From assembly GCA_011947345.1 (NCBI GenBank), contig JAAVTG010000425.1, forward strand, positions 36,850 to 100,849: 64,000 nt of DNA, given 5' to 3'. The stretch is from Phytophthora quininea (taxonomy: Eukaryota > Oomycota > Peronosporomycetes > Peronosporales > Peronosporaceae). This document shows, piece by piece, positions 42,371 through 53,429 of the stretch; positions within the stretch are counted from its first letter, which is position 1, and every line of letters begins with the position of its first letter. A program made the translations under genes and the position numbers. Below the pieces are notes generated by a model that saw only the letters and a list, made by a program, of their open reading frames with translations, was not told the origin of the DNA and searched no databases.

Positions 42371-42936
42371 CGGTGTACGTTAGCGACATCAATGCTAGAT
42401 CAATCTAATTGTGCCTTGGCATAAGAACGCACCGCCTACCGTTCATGCTGCTCCTTATTTCGAGTTGATGTTCGGCACAAGATATAATTATGCTGAGGCA
42501 TAACTGTGCCGGAAGAGCCAACCGTATAATCAAGCAGGGCAGTAAGGTATTCTCTAAAACGGCAACTCTTGTATCGTTAAGAAGTTTTTGTCTATGACAA
42601 TTACGGATTTCCCTTTGCCAATTGCATCCCCACTACACACAGCATTCCCGCATCTAATCGCGTTTCCGCTTTACAAGGCGTTCCTGCTACAAGCGCCGTT
42701 CCCGCTTCCAGTGCCGTTTCACCTACATAAAACCTCATCTCTAAAAAAACTTGCTAACACAAACTGGCTTTCACTTTCAAAAATCCGCACGAAAGCATGC
42801 AGGCGTCTGAGCGCTTCGGTCCTCTGCTCCCCATGGATTCATCACCGCATGGCTCGTGTTACCGGAAAGGGTAGTTCCAGAGCTTCTCAAAGAGGCTAAA
42901 CGTTCCTGCATTTCGCGTTTTTAGGAGACGACTATC
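42371..42936. other. Spacer with a degenerate 21-bp repeat
   Basis: At about 42605-42730 a roughly 21-bp degenerate unit (CGTTCCCGCTTxCA-like) repeats five to six times and gives artefactual PLP.AFPL frames. No gene is supported. Confidence 0.4.
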
Positions 42937-43736
42937 ATGAAAGCACACGCAGCAGTTTGGCTCTTCGCACAGAGGCACGGGAACAAGTTTGCACGCACCT
43001 ATGCTGAACACAGACATTTTGTACGCGACGAAGAAAAACTGATGCCGACAGTAAATGGCTTCGTGGGCGAGGTGGACAACGCCTGCGGAGATTGTGGCTG
43101 GGCCTGTCAAATTTCACCCGACGAGAGCTGATGCAGGCGACCCCCGATCCACAATTTCCTGAGACTACTACAGGAATCTGGGACGACAGATTCAGACATG
43201 CTATGCGACCAAGTAGACCCAGTTCGTTAAATGGCAAGGACATCATCACCCAGCTTCAACCGACACAACGAGAGCATATTTTAGCAAAACTATCAACGGA
43301 CCGGGTTCGTTATTACGATGTACGCTGCACTGAGGAACTCCTTCGCTTAAGCACGGCATACAACCAAGGCAACTTAACGGGATGCGCCGTGTCGACAGTT
43401 GCCAGCGTTCAGAATGCAGTCTACCTTGCTTTTTCGCGAGACCGGCGCAACTCTCGCGAGGAAGCGTTCGCAGCGGTAGGCGAGCGTCTTTCAGACGTGT
43501 TCGCTAGTGCTCTGGGCACGACAAAATTTCCTCCTGAGCCCTTGTACGACAGTGACGCTCCATCGCCAGAATTTGCAGCAGCTCGTATTTCACAGGCACT
43601 AGACAGGTACACGAAGAGCGTTGAATGTGCTCGAGCGAAGTTGCTGCAAGATGGCGACGAGATTACAGATCCATATCCTTCTATACTTCATCCGAAGCAT
43701 GGATATTTCGGCAAGCCGGAATCGTGCAGGATTTAG
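42937..43736 (+). pseudogene. Unknown protein, probably one frameshift
   Basis: A first frame (42937-43131, MKAHAAVWLFAQRHGNKFAR...) overlaps a longer one (43092-43736) without a recognised domain. The longer part is compositionally protein-like (RDRRNSREEAFAAVGERLSDVFASAL). It is flanked by transposon genes, so it may be a second protein of one of them. Confidence 0.35.
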
Positions 43737-43853
43737 ATAACGAGGAGGTGTTTGAATGGGAGACGGAAAGCATAATTTCATGCATTTATTTTTCTTTTGC
43801 CAGTTTAACACGTCTGTTCAATATTTCTCTATACCCGCCTAGTTAGCAATTAA

Positions 43854-46042
43854 TCAATCAGCAGAGGCGTCATAGATATCATTGCTTTCATCAATCCGGC
43901 CGAAATCTTCCATTTGTACCACCGGTTCGGCGTTATGCCGAGGAATTACGATAGTTCGAAGATCCCGTCGAAGAATAGCACCTCCAGGTTCATCACTAGA
44001 GTCGCTGCCTCCAATATCTGAGGCTTCGTCAAAGCTCGAAGCGCATTCTGGTAATTCCACAGCTTTTGGTAGTGGAACTGGAAGGCGTGCTGGCGCATTC
44101 GCTCTTCCAACTTCGATATCTGCCATGAGGTGCGCATACCGTCTCGCTGATTTTTTTAAGTCAACCACAAACTCCGTTAGATTAGGATGCGGCTTTGGAA
44201 AGGCAGAATTCATCTCCCTATTAAAACGCTCTAAAGAATTGTTGGTGCGACTGATTGCGGTTTTTGTTTGCGGTTCCACATTCCACAACAACGGAGGAAA
44301 TTTGACAATCCAGGTTCTCAAAAATATTGCCAAAAGCGCTTCCACTTTTCTTGAGAAACTGCAATATTCCCGCCACACAATCACCTGCAATTTTATTTTT
44401 CACCCATATCACTCTTTGCTTTTTAACTTTACTTTGTGGAATAACAGTGAGCATGTCTAGAACTCCACATTTCATTGCTACTTTGCACTGAGGTTCAAAA
44501 AGCGCATATTCTTTCATTTTGCGGCGACATGCTTGCTTGAAATGAAACAAGCAGCCAATAATCGTTGCGCTTGGAAAGTGATCTCTAGGCGCCCTGATTA
44601 ATCCAGCTTCGAAGTCACAATAAATATGCTCAGGGTCCATTGCGTATTCAGTTGCATCGAGAACCAGACGAACTGCGTGGAAATATGTGTCATATTTCTT
44701 TGACGTGTACAAAACGAAAGCTGCAGGGTAATATGAGCGCGTAGGCCGATCGTAAGTAGTGAATATAACGCACTGTGTAAACTTGGGAGATACGCATCGA
44801 AATGTACCATCGACGAAAACATCAGTCTTCTTGTGCTTGAGCATATTCAGCAATACCGGGTGAGCCCAGCCGAGTAATCTTTGTCGAGATTTACTTTTTG
44901 TCATAGTAGGAATAATGAAAGAGCAGGAAATTGATTTGGGAGGGGTTCCATCGTCATTGAGAACCTGAGACCAAGGAGAAACTTCGATTTGGCCATACAC
45001 AGATCCTCCAAATTCCTCTGCTCTAATACGATTCACGCGGCGCTTAACTTCTTCCATGAACAACCCCGAAAATGTCATAGTCGTGTCATTATTGCTGTAA
45101 AAGCGAGCACGGATAGAACCCCAAATTTCGTTTCTGTTGGCAGAAGTAGTTATCGCCAAGCGATCCACCTCTCTTCATTTCTTCTGCAACGTTGCTTTCT
45201 GTTTTGCGGGTTTGAGAGCTGTCGGGAACTGCTGAACGACCACACGTGTGAGGCACAAATTTTGTGTAAAGTTCATGCTCTCGCAAATATTCACATCGCC
45301 CCTTGTATTTACCACTTCGGTAGTGACTGCAGCGGTAGTATATTTTGATGTTTGCCTTGTCTCTATCGTGTTCTGTGTACTTGTAGCCGCTGATCCACTT
45401 AGTAGTCTTCTCCTGCTGTTCTGATGACGAAGTAGGGAGACTATCCACATTTTGTGTCGAGTGAGAGGAAGGAATATTCGCTGAAGATGTATCCGTAATA
45501 TCAATACCACCACTTTCACTGCTTGCGTAGCCATCGAACCGGAAATCAAAATCCCCATCAAATTCACTACAAACATGCTCTTCACGTGATGCAGTTACTA
45601 CTGCGATTGCATCTTGTTCTGTATATGTGTCCTCATCAACAACCGGGTTCAATAAGTCTCCTAGTGAATGTGAACGGCCTCCGACAACAGGACAGGATTC
45701 AGCAATTGTATTGACAATGGTAGAAGAGCCCACAGCAAGAGAGCAGGAGGGAACTGACATAACTTCCGCTATAACAATACGATTAAAAACAAAACATTAA
45801 GACAGAAAAGCCTTACCAGCAGTAGGCGATGTTTCTGCTTGTCTGTTGGTCTGGGATCTAGTTATTCGCTGTGTTTCTCGGGAACCTTGGCTGCACTTCG
45901 CAGGCCGTCGCGAGGAACCAGCCTTCCTTTTCATCTTGTAGAGTGTAGATCTAAATGAAGCCTTTTCGCCAGAGCTGTTACAAAACGAACAGGTTGCTTT
46001 TGTATTTCTCATCTTACTCATGAATTTCCTCCTTATTTCCAT
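43854..46042 (-). pseudogene. MULE transposase with a 48-bp intron (two frame breaks)
   Basis: Exon 1 (46042-45817) holds a CxxC-type start (CSFCNSSGEK) and a basic stretch. After the intron come an acidic region, a zinc-binding WISGYKYTEHDRDK...YRCSHYRSGKYKGRCEYL domain (FLYWCH/FAR1-like), then the MULE DDE core: VFVDGTFRCVSP (Asp 1), IYCDFEAGLI (Asp 2), GCLFHFKQA (the C..H box), and RTNNSLERFNREMN (Glu 3). It ends with an acidic tail at 43854. Frames change near 45170 and 44330-44390. The catalytic residues themselves are all present. Confidence 0.8.
45769..45816 (-). other. Intron in the MULE transposase
   Basis: On the minus strand it starts GTAAGG, is T-rich and ends TTATAG. Splicing joins ...ETSPTA to AEVMSVPSC in one frame. 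Confidence 0.65.
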
Positions 46043-46450
46043 CTGTGTTATCGACGTACGTTATGGACGCGTTCTGGATCAGCGTGGACCGGACCCGGAA
46101 CGGACCCGTCTAGGGCTTATACGCGGGTTCCCGGTCGCTGCCACAGGGCAGCGTCGGTGGGAACGGGTAGGATAAATCGCTACTCTAATAGAACTCACTT
46201 CCCAAACTACTTTTGAGCGCGCAAATGTCATAGGGTATTTGATGCCAGCAACGACAAAGTTGAGCACGCAATTCTCCTTCGGCACGAAGATCTTCACATA
46301 AATGGTCGAGTACACGTGCTCCAACACAGCTCTTGTGAATCGCTCACGCCGCCTGAGTCACGCGTCAAGAGGGGAAAGAACTGCTTGGCCTTGGTAGCGT
46401 CGAACCACAAATCAGTCACGCGGCGCTCAACAACCCCATTGAATGCTTGA
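46043..46450 (-). other. Unknown coding remnant next to a Helitron insertion
   Basis: The minus strand has an open stretch from the Helitron boundary (NGVVERRVTDLWFDATKAKQ, about 46440-46380) and a second frame (HVYSTIYVKIFVPKENCVLN, about 46320-46260). It looks like a decayed gene of unknown family. No domain is recognised. Confidence 0.35.
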
Positions 46451-49186
46451 CTAGCCGAGCGCCGCCGCTACGCGGCGGTGGGTTATGGTTGGATGCAGCT
46501 GTGTGGACCGCCCGCCTCCGGCGGGATGATTTAACTTATCGCACGAATTAGTAAGTAGTTCAATCTAAAACGTACAGGCGTAAAAAATGTTTTATAAAAC
46601 ATGAAATTTGCCATTTGTCCAAAATAAAGCTTGGTTCTAGTTCGTAGTGGCAAGCTACTACATCTAGCCAAGAAATGCACCTCGACTCCCAATCGAAAAT
46701 CTGCGTGTACACGATGTTTCTCGTGTACACTCCTCCGTCCGGGTCTACGAACTCTGGATACTCAATCAACGCCTTGAACTTGCTTCGAGAGGTCACGCGA
46801 GACAACGCCACATACAACTGGCCATGCGAAAAGTACGGGGAGCCAAGTACAGCCTCAAGTTTAACACCGTCTGACCTTGGGCCGTGTTAATCGTCATGGC
46901 GAATGCTGGTTGCACGGGAACTGCTTTTGTCGTAGCCAGAAGGGGAAATTGGAGTTGTCGTCGTCGCTCACGAACATAATTCTCGGGATGAGTACTTCTT
47001 GGCCTGTTCGTTCTCCAGTCATAATTGTTGCTCGAATGACGTGGTCCTTCAAGCCGACGATTCGCAGACGCGTTCCGTTGCACAGTCCAAGATCCGGGTT
47101 CAGATTTCTCATCATCATGATGGGGATGCCCTTCTTGAGCAGTAGTCTGTGAGGTGGAATCCCGTTCATGTTCACCTAGTGGAGGAACTCCTGCTCGAAC
47201 AACGTTCCGTCATCATCCTCCACCGAGTCCACCGACAAATACCCCCGCGCTGTCTCCGGAAGTCGAGCTGCGAGTGCCTCGTTGATTCTCCGTACCGTCT
47301 CATTCGTAGTCGTCAAAACCGTCCGGCTGGCAAAATATCCATTCGTCGCAACCTTCGGATTCGCAACGTCGGCATACATTGCGTCAATGATGCGGGTCAT
47401 ACACCTTGATATTGCCCCTGGAGCTATTTCCTCGTCCTCGTCGTCTTCTACAGGAGGATTCGGGATCAGCATATCAGCAGAAATCTCGATGTAGTCATTG
47501 CCAAGATTAGCACGTTTTTCGTGCCGACCCTCCCCAACGGCAAGCAAAAATCAGAGAAAGACAGGATATCCTCGTCGCTTTCTCCTGTCCCCTCGCTCCC
47601 AATGCGCATGTTCTGTGTTAACCGAACCTGCAAAAGTGTCTCCACAGAGGCGATTCCTTTATACACGCGTTAATCGTTTCTGCAGGCGTGCCTCTCTTCA
47701 CAACAGGAAGGATCTGGCGGGAATCTCCTGAGAGGACAAAAACCTTTCCGCCGAAAGGCTCCCTGGGGTTATCCACAATGTCCCGTAGCATTCGGTCGAC
47801 AGCCTCAAACGCGTGGCGATGCGTCATCGGAGCTTCATCCCAAATGACCAAACTGGTCTGCTGGATAAGCTTGCGCAGGTGCGATTGTTTGAAAATCGAA
47901 CACGTAGAATCCTTGTCCAGTTTCAGCGGAATTTTAAAGTAGAATGCGCCGTACGCCCGCCCATGGAAAGTGGAGATCCAATTCCACTGGACGCAACAGC
48001 AAGTGCAATCTTTCCATCCAGACGCACCCTGGCCAAAATGTGTCGAAGTAATGTAGACTTTCCCGTCCCACCAGGCCCATCAACAAAGAAAAGCTTTTGT
48101 GAAACTTCCCGCGTGGATGACCTGCCCCCGTCGTTACGCGAAGCGCTGGCCGTCGATACCTCATGTCCTGACTCGGCTTCGACGGCTTGTATGATCTGGT
48201 CGAATACGGCTTTCTGCCCTTCGTTGAGTTTGGTCTCGTCGCGAACAATAGCCTCCAATGTCCTTGTGCTGTAGCTTTTCTCGCGGCGTATGAGATTGTT
48301 GTCGAGAAGGGACTCTCGAACCAAACTCGGGAAATCACTCAACTGCGGAAGGTCAAAATCGGTCACAGCATACCCACTCACCTTTAGCAAATCGTTCACG
48401 CTTCTTAGCGTCTCAAAAACACCACAGTCACCCGTGTAGACTCGGGGAGATCCCGGTGCTTATGCGCTATATCCCGATTCAATTCCTCATAGAATTGGTC
48501 CCACAACCCACGGACATCTCTTGGCATCGAGTACACTAACAGTGTACTGAAGAGCTGTCGAAGTTGGTATGGGATCTGAAAACTTGCAGCCTCTGTCATG
48601 CATGCAGCCCACCTTGTTCGTTGTCCAGGTATCCCAATTGTAACGCTGTGTCTCTAAACGTGGGACACACTACGCCGTTAACTGTCCGTAAACTCTCGAA
48701 CGATGTAGGCTCTCTTCGATTACAGAGCAATATTCGGAGGAAAACTTCTCGGCGTCCGGGGAGGCTACATGGATTATTCTTTCTAGTGCCTCTCTCTACT
48801 TGCGCCAAACCCACTGCTTCTCTTTCCAAACGAACTCCTTGGGGATGTCCTTGTATAGCATCGTTTCGCAAGCGAGCGCAGGTAACGTTCCCACGCTCCA
48901 TCGCGTTTGGTTTTGGTTGTGTGTGGACTACGTGTGTGGGGACTACTGTTGACCTCTTCATTAAGTACGTTTGGTGTGTACCACCCTACTATTCGTGTGG
49001 TCCACGTCTCGGGCCGCCTTCGCTCCGCTCGGCAGCGATTGGTCGAAACACTTTTCAGCGAATGGGCGCCGCCTTCTCTGGCGCTCGGCAGCCAATGGCA
49101 GCGCCGGATCTTGTCCATCGAAACTCGGCGACGGACCGACCGACCGACAAACGGACAGACAGCAAGTCTCTAGTAGTAGTCTAAGA
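46451..49186 (-). mobile_element. Helitron copy 6, solo and inverted
   Basis: 2736 bp on the minus strand with the same TCTTAG start (complement at 49181-49186) and hairpin plus CTAG end (46451-46454). Flanks are A on the 5' side and T on the 3' side, again an AT target without duplication. Its 5' region (GCCCATTCGCTGAAAAGTGTTT) is a third variant. It has the GGATCT marker and tail type 1. Confidence 0.92.
46560..48861 (-). pseudogene. PIF1-like Helitron helicase, copy 6 (interrupted)
   Basis: Same motifs and the same shared frame breaks as the array copies, with additional changes (ACFTTG-type GKYGE in place of the SPCFSHGQ block, a loss near 46900 before the NTAQGQT block, and a deletion near 48790). 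Confidence 0.82.
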
Positions 49187-49219
49187 TTGAAACCGGCTCG
49201 TTATGAACGAGACAAAGAC

Positions 49220-49440
49220 TTGGTGGCACTGTCGCTAGCTTAGCATGGAGCGTATGATTGTGTCGTTCACTATCATACCCGTAATGCATCAACAAAACCA
49301 CCAAACCCATCTGTGCCGGGATCGCATGTGTTTTGGTCTCTCATCAAGGGTTAACTAAAGTCATCAAAGAGTAATATGCAGAGTATTACGTGTAATACAC
49401 TGTAGGGCGTTCCTTGCAAAGCTAGCGGCAGTGCCACCAA
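49220..49440. mobile_element. MITE of 221 bp
   Basis: Terminal inverted repeats TTGGTGGCACTGTCGCTAGCTTAGC (from 49220) and GCAAAGCTAGCGGCAGTGCCACCAA (to 49440), 25 bp with three mismatches. No coding potential. It also carries the palindrome GTATTACGTGTAATAC. The superfamily was not determined. Confidence 0.75.
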
Positions 49441-49643
49441 ACGTCCAAAATGAAAGTATTCGGATAGAATTTCGAGGCGATAATATATTATCCATTCGAC
49501 GGATGAGTATCAATTTCGTCTGCTAATGTGCAATGTCAACCAAACTTTGTCACGCCGATCCTCGTCTTGTCATGATATTTTTCCCGGATCTGCTGTCGCA
49601 GTACGATGCCTTTGACCACGGAACCGTACAGCCAAATTTGTCA

Positions 49644-49658
49644 TCATTCCTCAATTCC
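49644..49658 (+). promoter_or_regulatory. Oomycete Inr core promoter of the RXLR gene
   Basis: TCATTCCTCAATTCC matches TCATTYYNCAWTTT at 13 of 14 positions, about 40 bp before the ATG at 49698. Confidence 0.7.
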
Positions 49659-49697
49659 CTTTCAACCACCAAGAGTGAAGCTAACCCATACCGAGTC

Positions 49698-50101
49698 ATG
49701 CGTGTTTCCTACCTCCTGCTCGCTGCTGCTGCTAATGCTGCTGCTGCTGTTTTCCTCCAAACAAGCAACGCTCTCTCACGACCACCGAAGCCGCTACGGT
49801 GGGACAAGTTGGTTCTATCAACACCGTCGACCATGGCGACAACGTCAAGCGGTTCCTGCGAAGCCACAAGAAGTCCGCGAACAACGCCGATGACGAAGAG
49901 CGGACCTGGAAAGATATTATCAATCGCCTGATGAACTCGTCCGCTGACCGCGATAAAGATTTCTACAACTTGTGGAAAGCCAACTGGACGGCGAGAGATG
50001 TCCACACGGCACTGGACGTGGACTCCAACCCGGCCTACTCGAGAATTGTCCACGCATTTACGAACTACATAGAGAAAATGCCGCGTCGTAAAGTTGACTG
50101 A
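49698..50101 (+). pseudogene. RXLR effector with dEER motif (one frameshift after the signal peptide)
   Basis: Secreted effector-type protein of about 134 codons. An N-terminal signal peptide (from 49698, about 26 residues, Ala/Leu-rich) is followed by RFLR (49850-49861) and DDEER (49890-49904), the host-translocation signature of Phytophthora effectors. The C-terminal part has a Trp-containing helix of WY type (W in LWKANW). The frame breaks at about 49771-49780, between the signal peptide and the RXLR part, by one base. It is therefore either a pseudogene or another assembly base-loss. The promoter is intact. It stands alone next to the repeat-rich core, the usual niche of such genes. Confidence 0.85.
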
Positions 50102-51925
50102 AGAGTTGAAGAGCTCAAACAGTGTTTCTGCATTACAATTTTGAATACAGTCGCCCATTTATCTTTCCGTTCGTTACGAAAATGTTGGTGGCAGCGACGA
50201 ATAGAAAATGAACTACGTACTTTGTCTGGTTCTTCTCTCTCTCTCATTCATCGTCGAAAAAAGCTTTCCCTCCATGTTTGGCATTAAAAAATGCCATCGG
50301 AATTTGCTTTCAGATACCGACTACTCGACCAACTTCCTGGTTACTGCAGCTCTTTGCGTCACACCCGCTTTCGACTGCACGTTGCAGAATTCATCCTTAC
50401 GAAACTATATCGCGGCCACCACGATGGGTTTCTTAGGAACCGAAGCGACGTGCCTGCATCAGTAACGGTGTCAAACGCCACTTCATCACCAAGACAACCG
50501 ACGAAGTAGATAGTATAATCGAGCTAGGGCATGAAAACATTCAGCCCGCTGTTGGAATCGGCCCCACTTTTGAGTATTTTTATTCTGAGTAAGCGCATAT
50601 TTGCGGTGCTTAATCTCTTCCCCACCACCACCGCTATCCTGGGCGTGCTAGCAGCTACTCCCTTCCTACAGCATCATCAGGTTAATGCCGGAGATCACCG
50701 ACTGCCACCCGCGGGCACACAGGACACTTGTGGTTTTTCGAGACGCCACGCCAGAGGAAAAGCCTTCGTCATGATGACTGTACCAAGGATTAACTGTTTC
50801 TACAGCTGGTACACCGTTGCGTAGACGCTTCTGCTCCATTTTCACCTTGCCTTGGGAGTTGAGAGGAGTCGCGTGATCGCAGAGTTGGATTCGGCACTGG
50901 GGAAGCCACGAAGCTTCGACACACAGCGTCCACCCTCAAGCACGACCTCGAGGGACCTTTGGCAGGATGGCCTCCGGTGGTCTTCGTCTCCAGATGCACA
51001 CGTCGTGCATTGCGCAGGAGCTTGGAGCTTGGGCTTGAGCGAGCAAATGGCGAACTGAGCGTGCACGAAGTGCTAGGTAGCCACGGTGGTGCGGCTGCCA
51101 AAGAATGGGGCTAGAAGGCTTAAACAAATGCAGCAAGGTCGCCATCCAGACTCTGAATTTCAGAGGCTCTTGAATCTTAGGCAGTGCCTTCTCAGAGCAT
51201 ACAGCATGCCCAAAATCTGTCGATTGGCTATGTAAATCGGTGGTGCTGTGATGAATTATCTTTTTTCTGGTAACTCGAGACCACAAGGAGTACAGGTTTC
51301 GTGTTCGTCCATCTTCCCTGGTATCTACATCGTTTCACCAACGAGGGCAACTCGTCATTGCCTGTTGGAACTTGTAGAAGCCTTTTATTTCTTGAGACAA
51401 CAAGTCGCCAGTCCTGTTGTGCGGATTTCGTTCTGGTTACTATGCTCGCAGTCGTATTAAACCCTGTGAAAGTCAAACATCGTTTATTACTTCTTCCATT
51501 TTGGCCAGACATTTCACTACTCGCGATTCTGCTCGTGATGGTGTTCTCCACTGTGCTGCGGATGTTAAAGTAACAGCGGCTCTCGCTCTGTGTATTTTGC
51601 TCGGGTATCCGCTTCTAGTCGTGTTCGTAATTGCTTGTCCAGAGAATCGCTTGGGAGTATTCAGCTCTAGAGGTCTTTTCAGGCTTTGCTGAGCAATGTA
51701 TTAAAGTGCACACGATGTCCTTCGACTGGCGGCATCGATCTACTTCCGTATCAACTCCAGGCCAGTAGTGCCGGCATTTCAATTGCTGGATCCACCGTCA
51801 GCATGATTCTGTGGGAAGTGTCGAAGTGACTGTCGTCTCCTATCACAAATAGCAACTTCCACAACAACAAACTTCGTCAGCCAAACATCCTCCTTCGATT
51901 CTCCACCAGCATCGTTTCATTTCTA
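50102..51925. other. 1.8-kb region with no supported gene
   Basis: Several frames of 70-115 codons occur on both strands (e.g. 50531-50824 +, 50852-51058 +, 51228-51551 -). None has a domain, signal peptide or consistent coding bias that I recognise. GTTGGTGGCAGCG at 50184-50196 is shared with 23712-23724. Confidence 0.4.
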
Positions 51926-52539
51926 CTACTCCGTCTTCTCCTCCATCTTCTCCTCATCCTCATGCTTCTGCCTGGTCGGTTCCGGCTCGTCCTGCACCGC
52001 ACTCTCCTCTCGGTTCCTCTTATGAGCAGAGCGTCTAAAGTGATGTCCATCCGCCGTAGCGTCGTCTCCACGTCCGTAGCCGCCTCGTCCTGCGTCGTAG
52101 TCGTCCTTAGAGCGACGGTCGTCTCTCACTTGTCCTCCAGAGAGGCCTCTACCGAACTGTCGCCCCTCTCGGAAGCCTCCGTCCATCTCGCAGCGCACCA
52201 CTCGGTTGTCCAGCTTAGTCTCGCTCAGGAAGGCGGCGCAGGCCTCCGCCTCTGCGTGGGTCTGGTACTCAACGAAGCAGAAGCCGCACGGGGTCTTTTG
52301 AAGCGGTCCAGCCCCATAATGACGCGCTTGACGCTGCCCACCCGACCAAAGTATTCGTAGAGTTGGGCCTCGGACGTAAAGAAGCTAAGGTTGCCTACGT
52401 AGAGTGTACTGGAGCGGTCCATGGCGCGCTGCTGTTCTGCGAAGGACGTGAAGGTCTTGCGGTCCCAGTACTGGCGCTGGTTGGGGCCTCGCGCCAGCCG
52501 CTGCTCCTCGTCCGCCACCTCCGCATACAGCTCGGCCAT
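51926..52539 (-). CDS. NCBP2: Nuclear cap-binding protein subunit 2 (CBP20), one homopolymer frameshift
   Basis: Small subunit of the nuclear cap-binding complex, which binds the m7G cap of new transcripts with CBP80. N-terminus [20 protein letters not shown], then the RRM with RNP2 TLYVGNLSF and, after the frame break, RNP1-type [10 protein letters not shown]. The tail has the CBP20 signature [20 protein letters not shown]...[12 protein letters not shown]. The break is at the TTTT run at 52296-52299 (plus strand); one more base restores the RRM. Because CBP20 is normally a conserved single-copy gene, an assembly error is more likely than a real lesion. Confidence 0.9.
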
Positions 52540-52643
52540 TTTTTTATGCAGTGTTTAGAAAATGGATTTACTAAAGTCAGTGATTCGAAAGAATGACGTA
52601 GAGATATGATAGGAAATATGACGTTGTATCGAATGATGGACAT

Positions 52644-53048
52644 CTAGAGCACCTGAAGCAAGCTTGCGACGACTGGAAGAAGGTGAAGCACGGAAGACCA
52701 TGATCTGAGCTGGATCAATGACGAGGCGCTGGACTTCTCGGCGGGGACGGCGTCCGACGCGGCGTCACACGAGGCTACGGCCGTCGTCAGTACCGTGCGG
52801 AGGTTGTAGCTGCTCAGCTCGCAGGACGGGACGCTGCTGAGTAGGCCCGTGACGAAGGCCAGGCAGCTTTTGTCCGAGCAGAAGGCGGAGGTGGCGGTTG
52901 TGGAGCTGGACAGCGTCTCGGAGCCGCACTCGGACGTCACGTTGCTCTGCAGCGTCTGCAGCTCGGCGATCTGCTCGGACGTGCAGTCGGCTGCTTGGAT
53001 GCCCTGCCAAGCAATGCAGAGCAGAAGAAGACACAGCAGGCGGACCAT
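52644..53048 (-). CDS. Elicitin-like secreted protein, probably GPI-anchored
   Basis: 134 aa: signal peptide MVRLLCLLLLCIAWQGIQA, then a domain of about 90 residues with six cysteines (DC, EC, FC-SDKS-C, PSC, SC), then a Ser-rich linker and a hydrophobic C-terminus fitting GPI attachment. The C-x4-C pair and six-cysteine layout are those of elicitin-like proteins, which bind sterols; Phytophthora cannot make sterols. Spacing between the cysteines is shorter than in canonical elicitins, so it belongs to the ELL group. It is divergent from the next gene with about 380 bp between the starts. Confidence 0.75.
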   Translation of the reverse strand: MVRLLCLLLLCIAWQGIQAADCTSEQIAELQTLQSNVTSECGSETLSSSTTATSAFCSDKSCLAFVTGLLSSVPSCELSSYNLRTVLTTAVASCDAASDAVPAEKSSASSLIQLRSWSSVLHLLPVVASLLQVL

Positions 53049-53429
53049 TTTGACAGGGAATTTTGGTAGTGGCCACGTTTCGCTGCTTTGTCGACGAGAA
53101 TGTTGGTGTTTGCTTGGTCACGCCCTTGCTGAACCCCTCAACATATGCGCCGTGATGTACCCTTCTCCATACCATGCTTGGTTTTGGCCGCACCAAGCGA
53201 AGATGCTCGTCCACTTGGACAAGACAATGGTGTGGTGGCAACAAATTTCGATTGCCCAAACTGCTGAAACCGTCCTGGCAGCTGCGGTACTTGCCGCTAT
53301 TGTTGGTGCTGCGATGTGTCCTGAGACCGCGAGGAGGAAACTGATACCCGCTGGTTGGTTTCCTCCTCAAAGGCATCGCCCAGCACCTCAGTTTGCGATA
53401 ACCACCACCACCCACCAGTCTTTTCAACG
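53049..53429. other. Shared divergent promoter region
   Basis: 381 bp between the elicitin-like gene (-) and the GPI-type secreted protein (+). No separate gene is supported. Confidence 0.5.

Noticed and set aside
42588..42899. 103-codon Pro/Leu/Phe-rich frame
   Set aside because: It is a translation of a degenerate 21-bp repeat. No start context and no homology are recognised.
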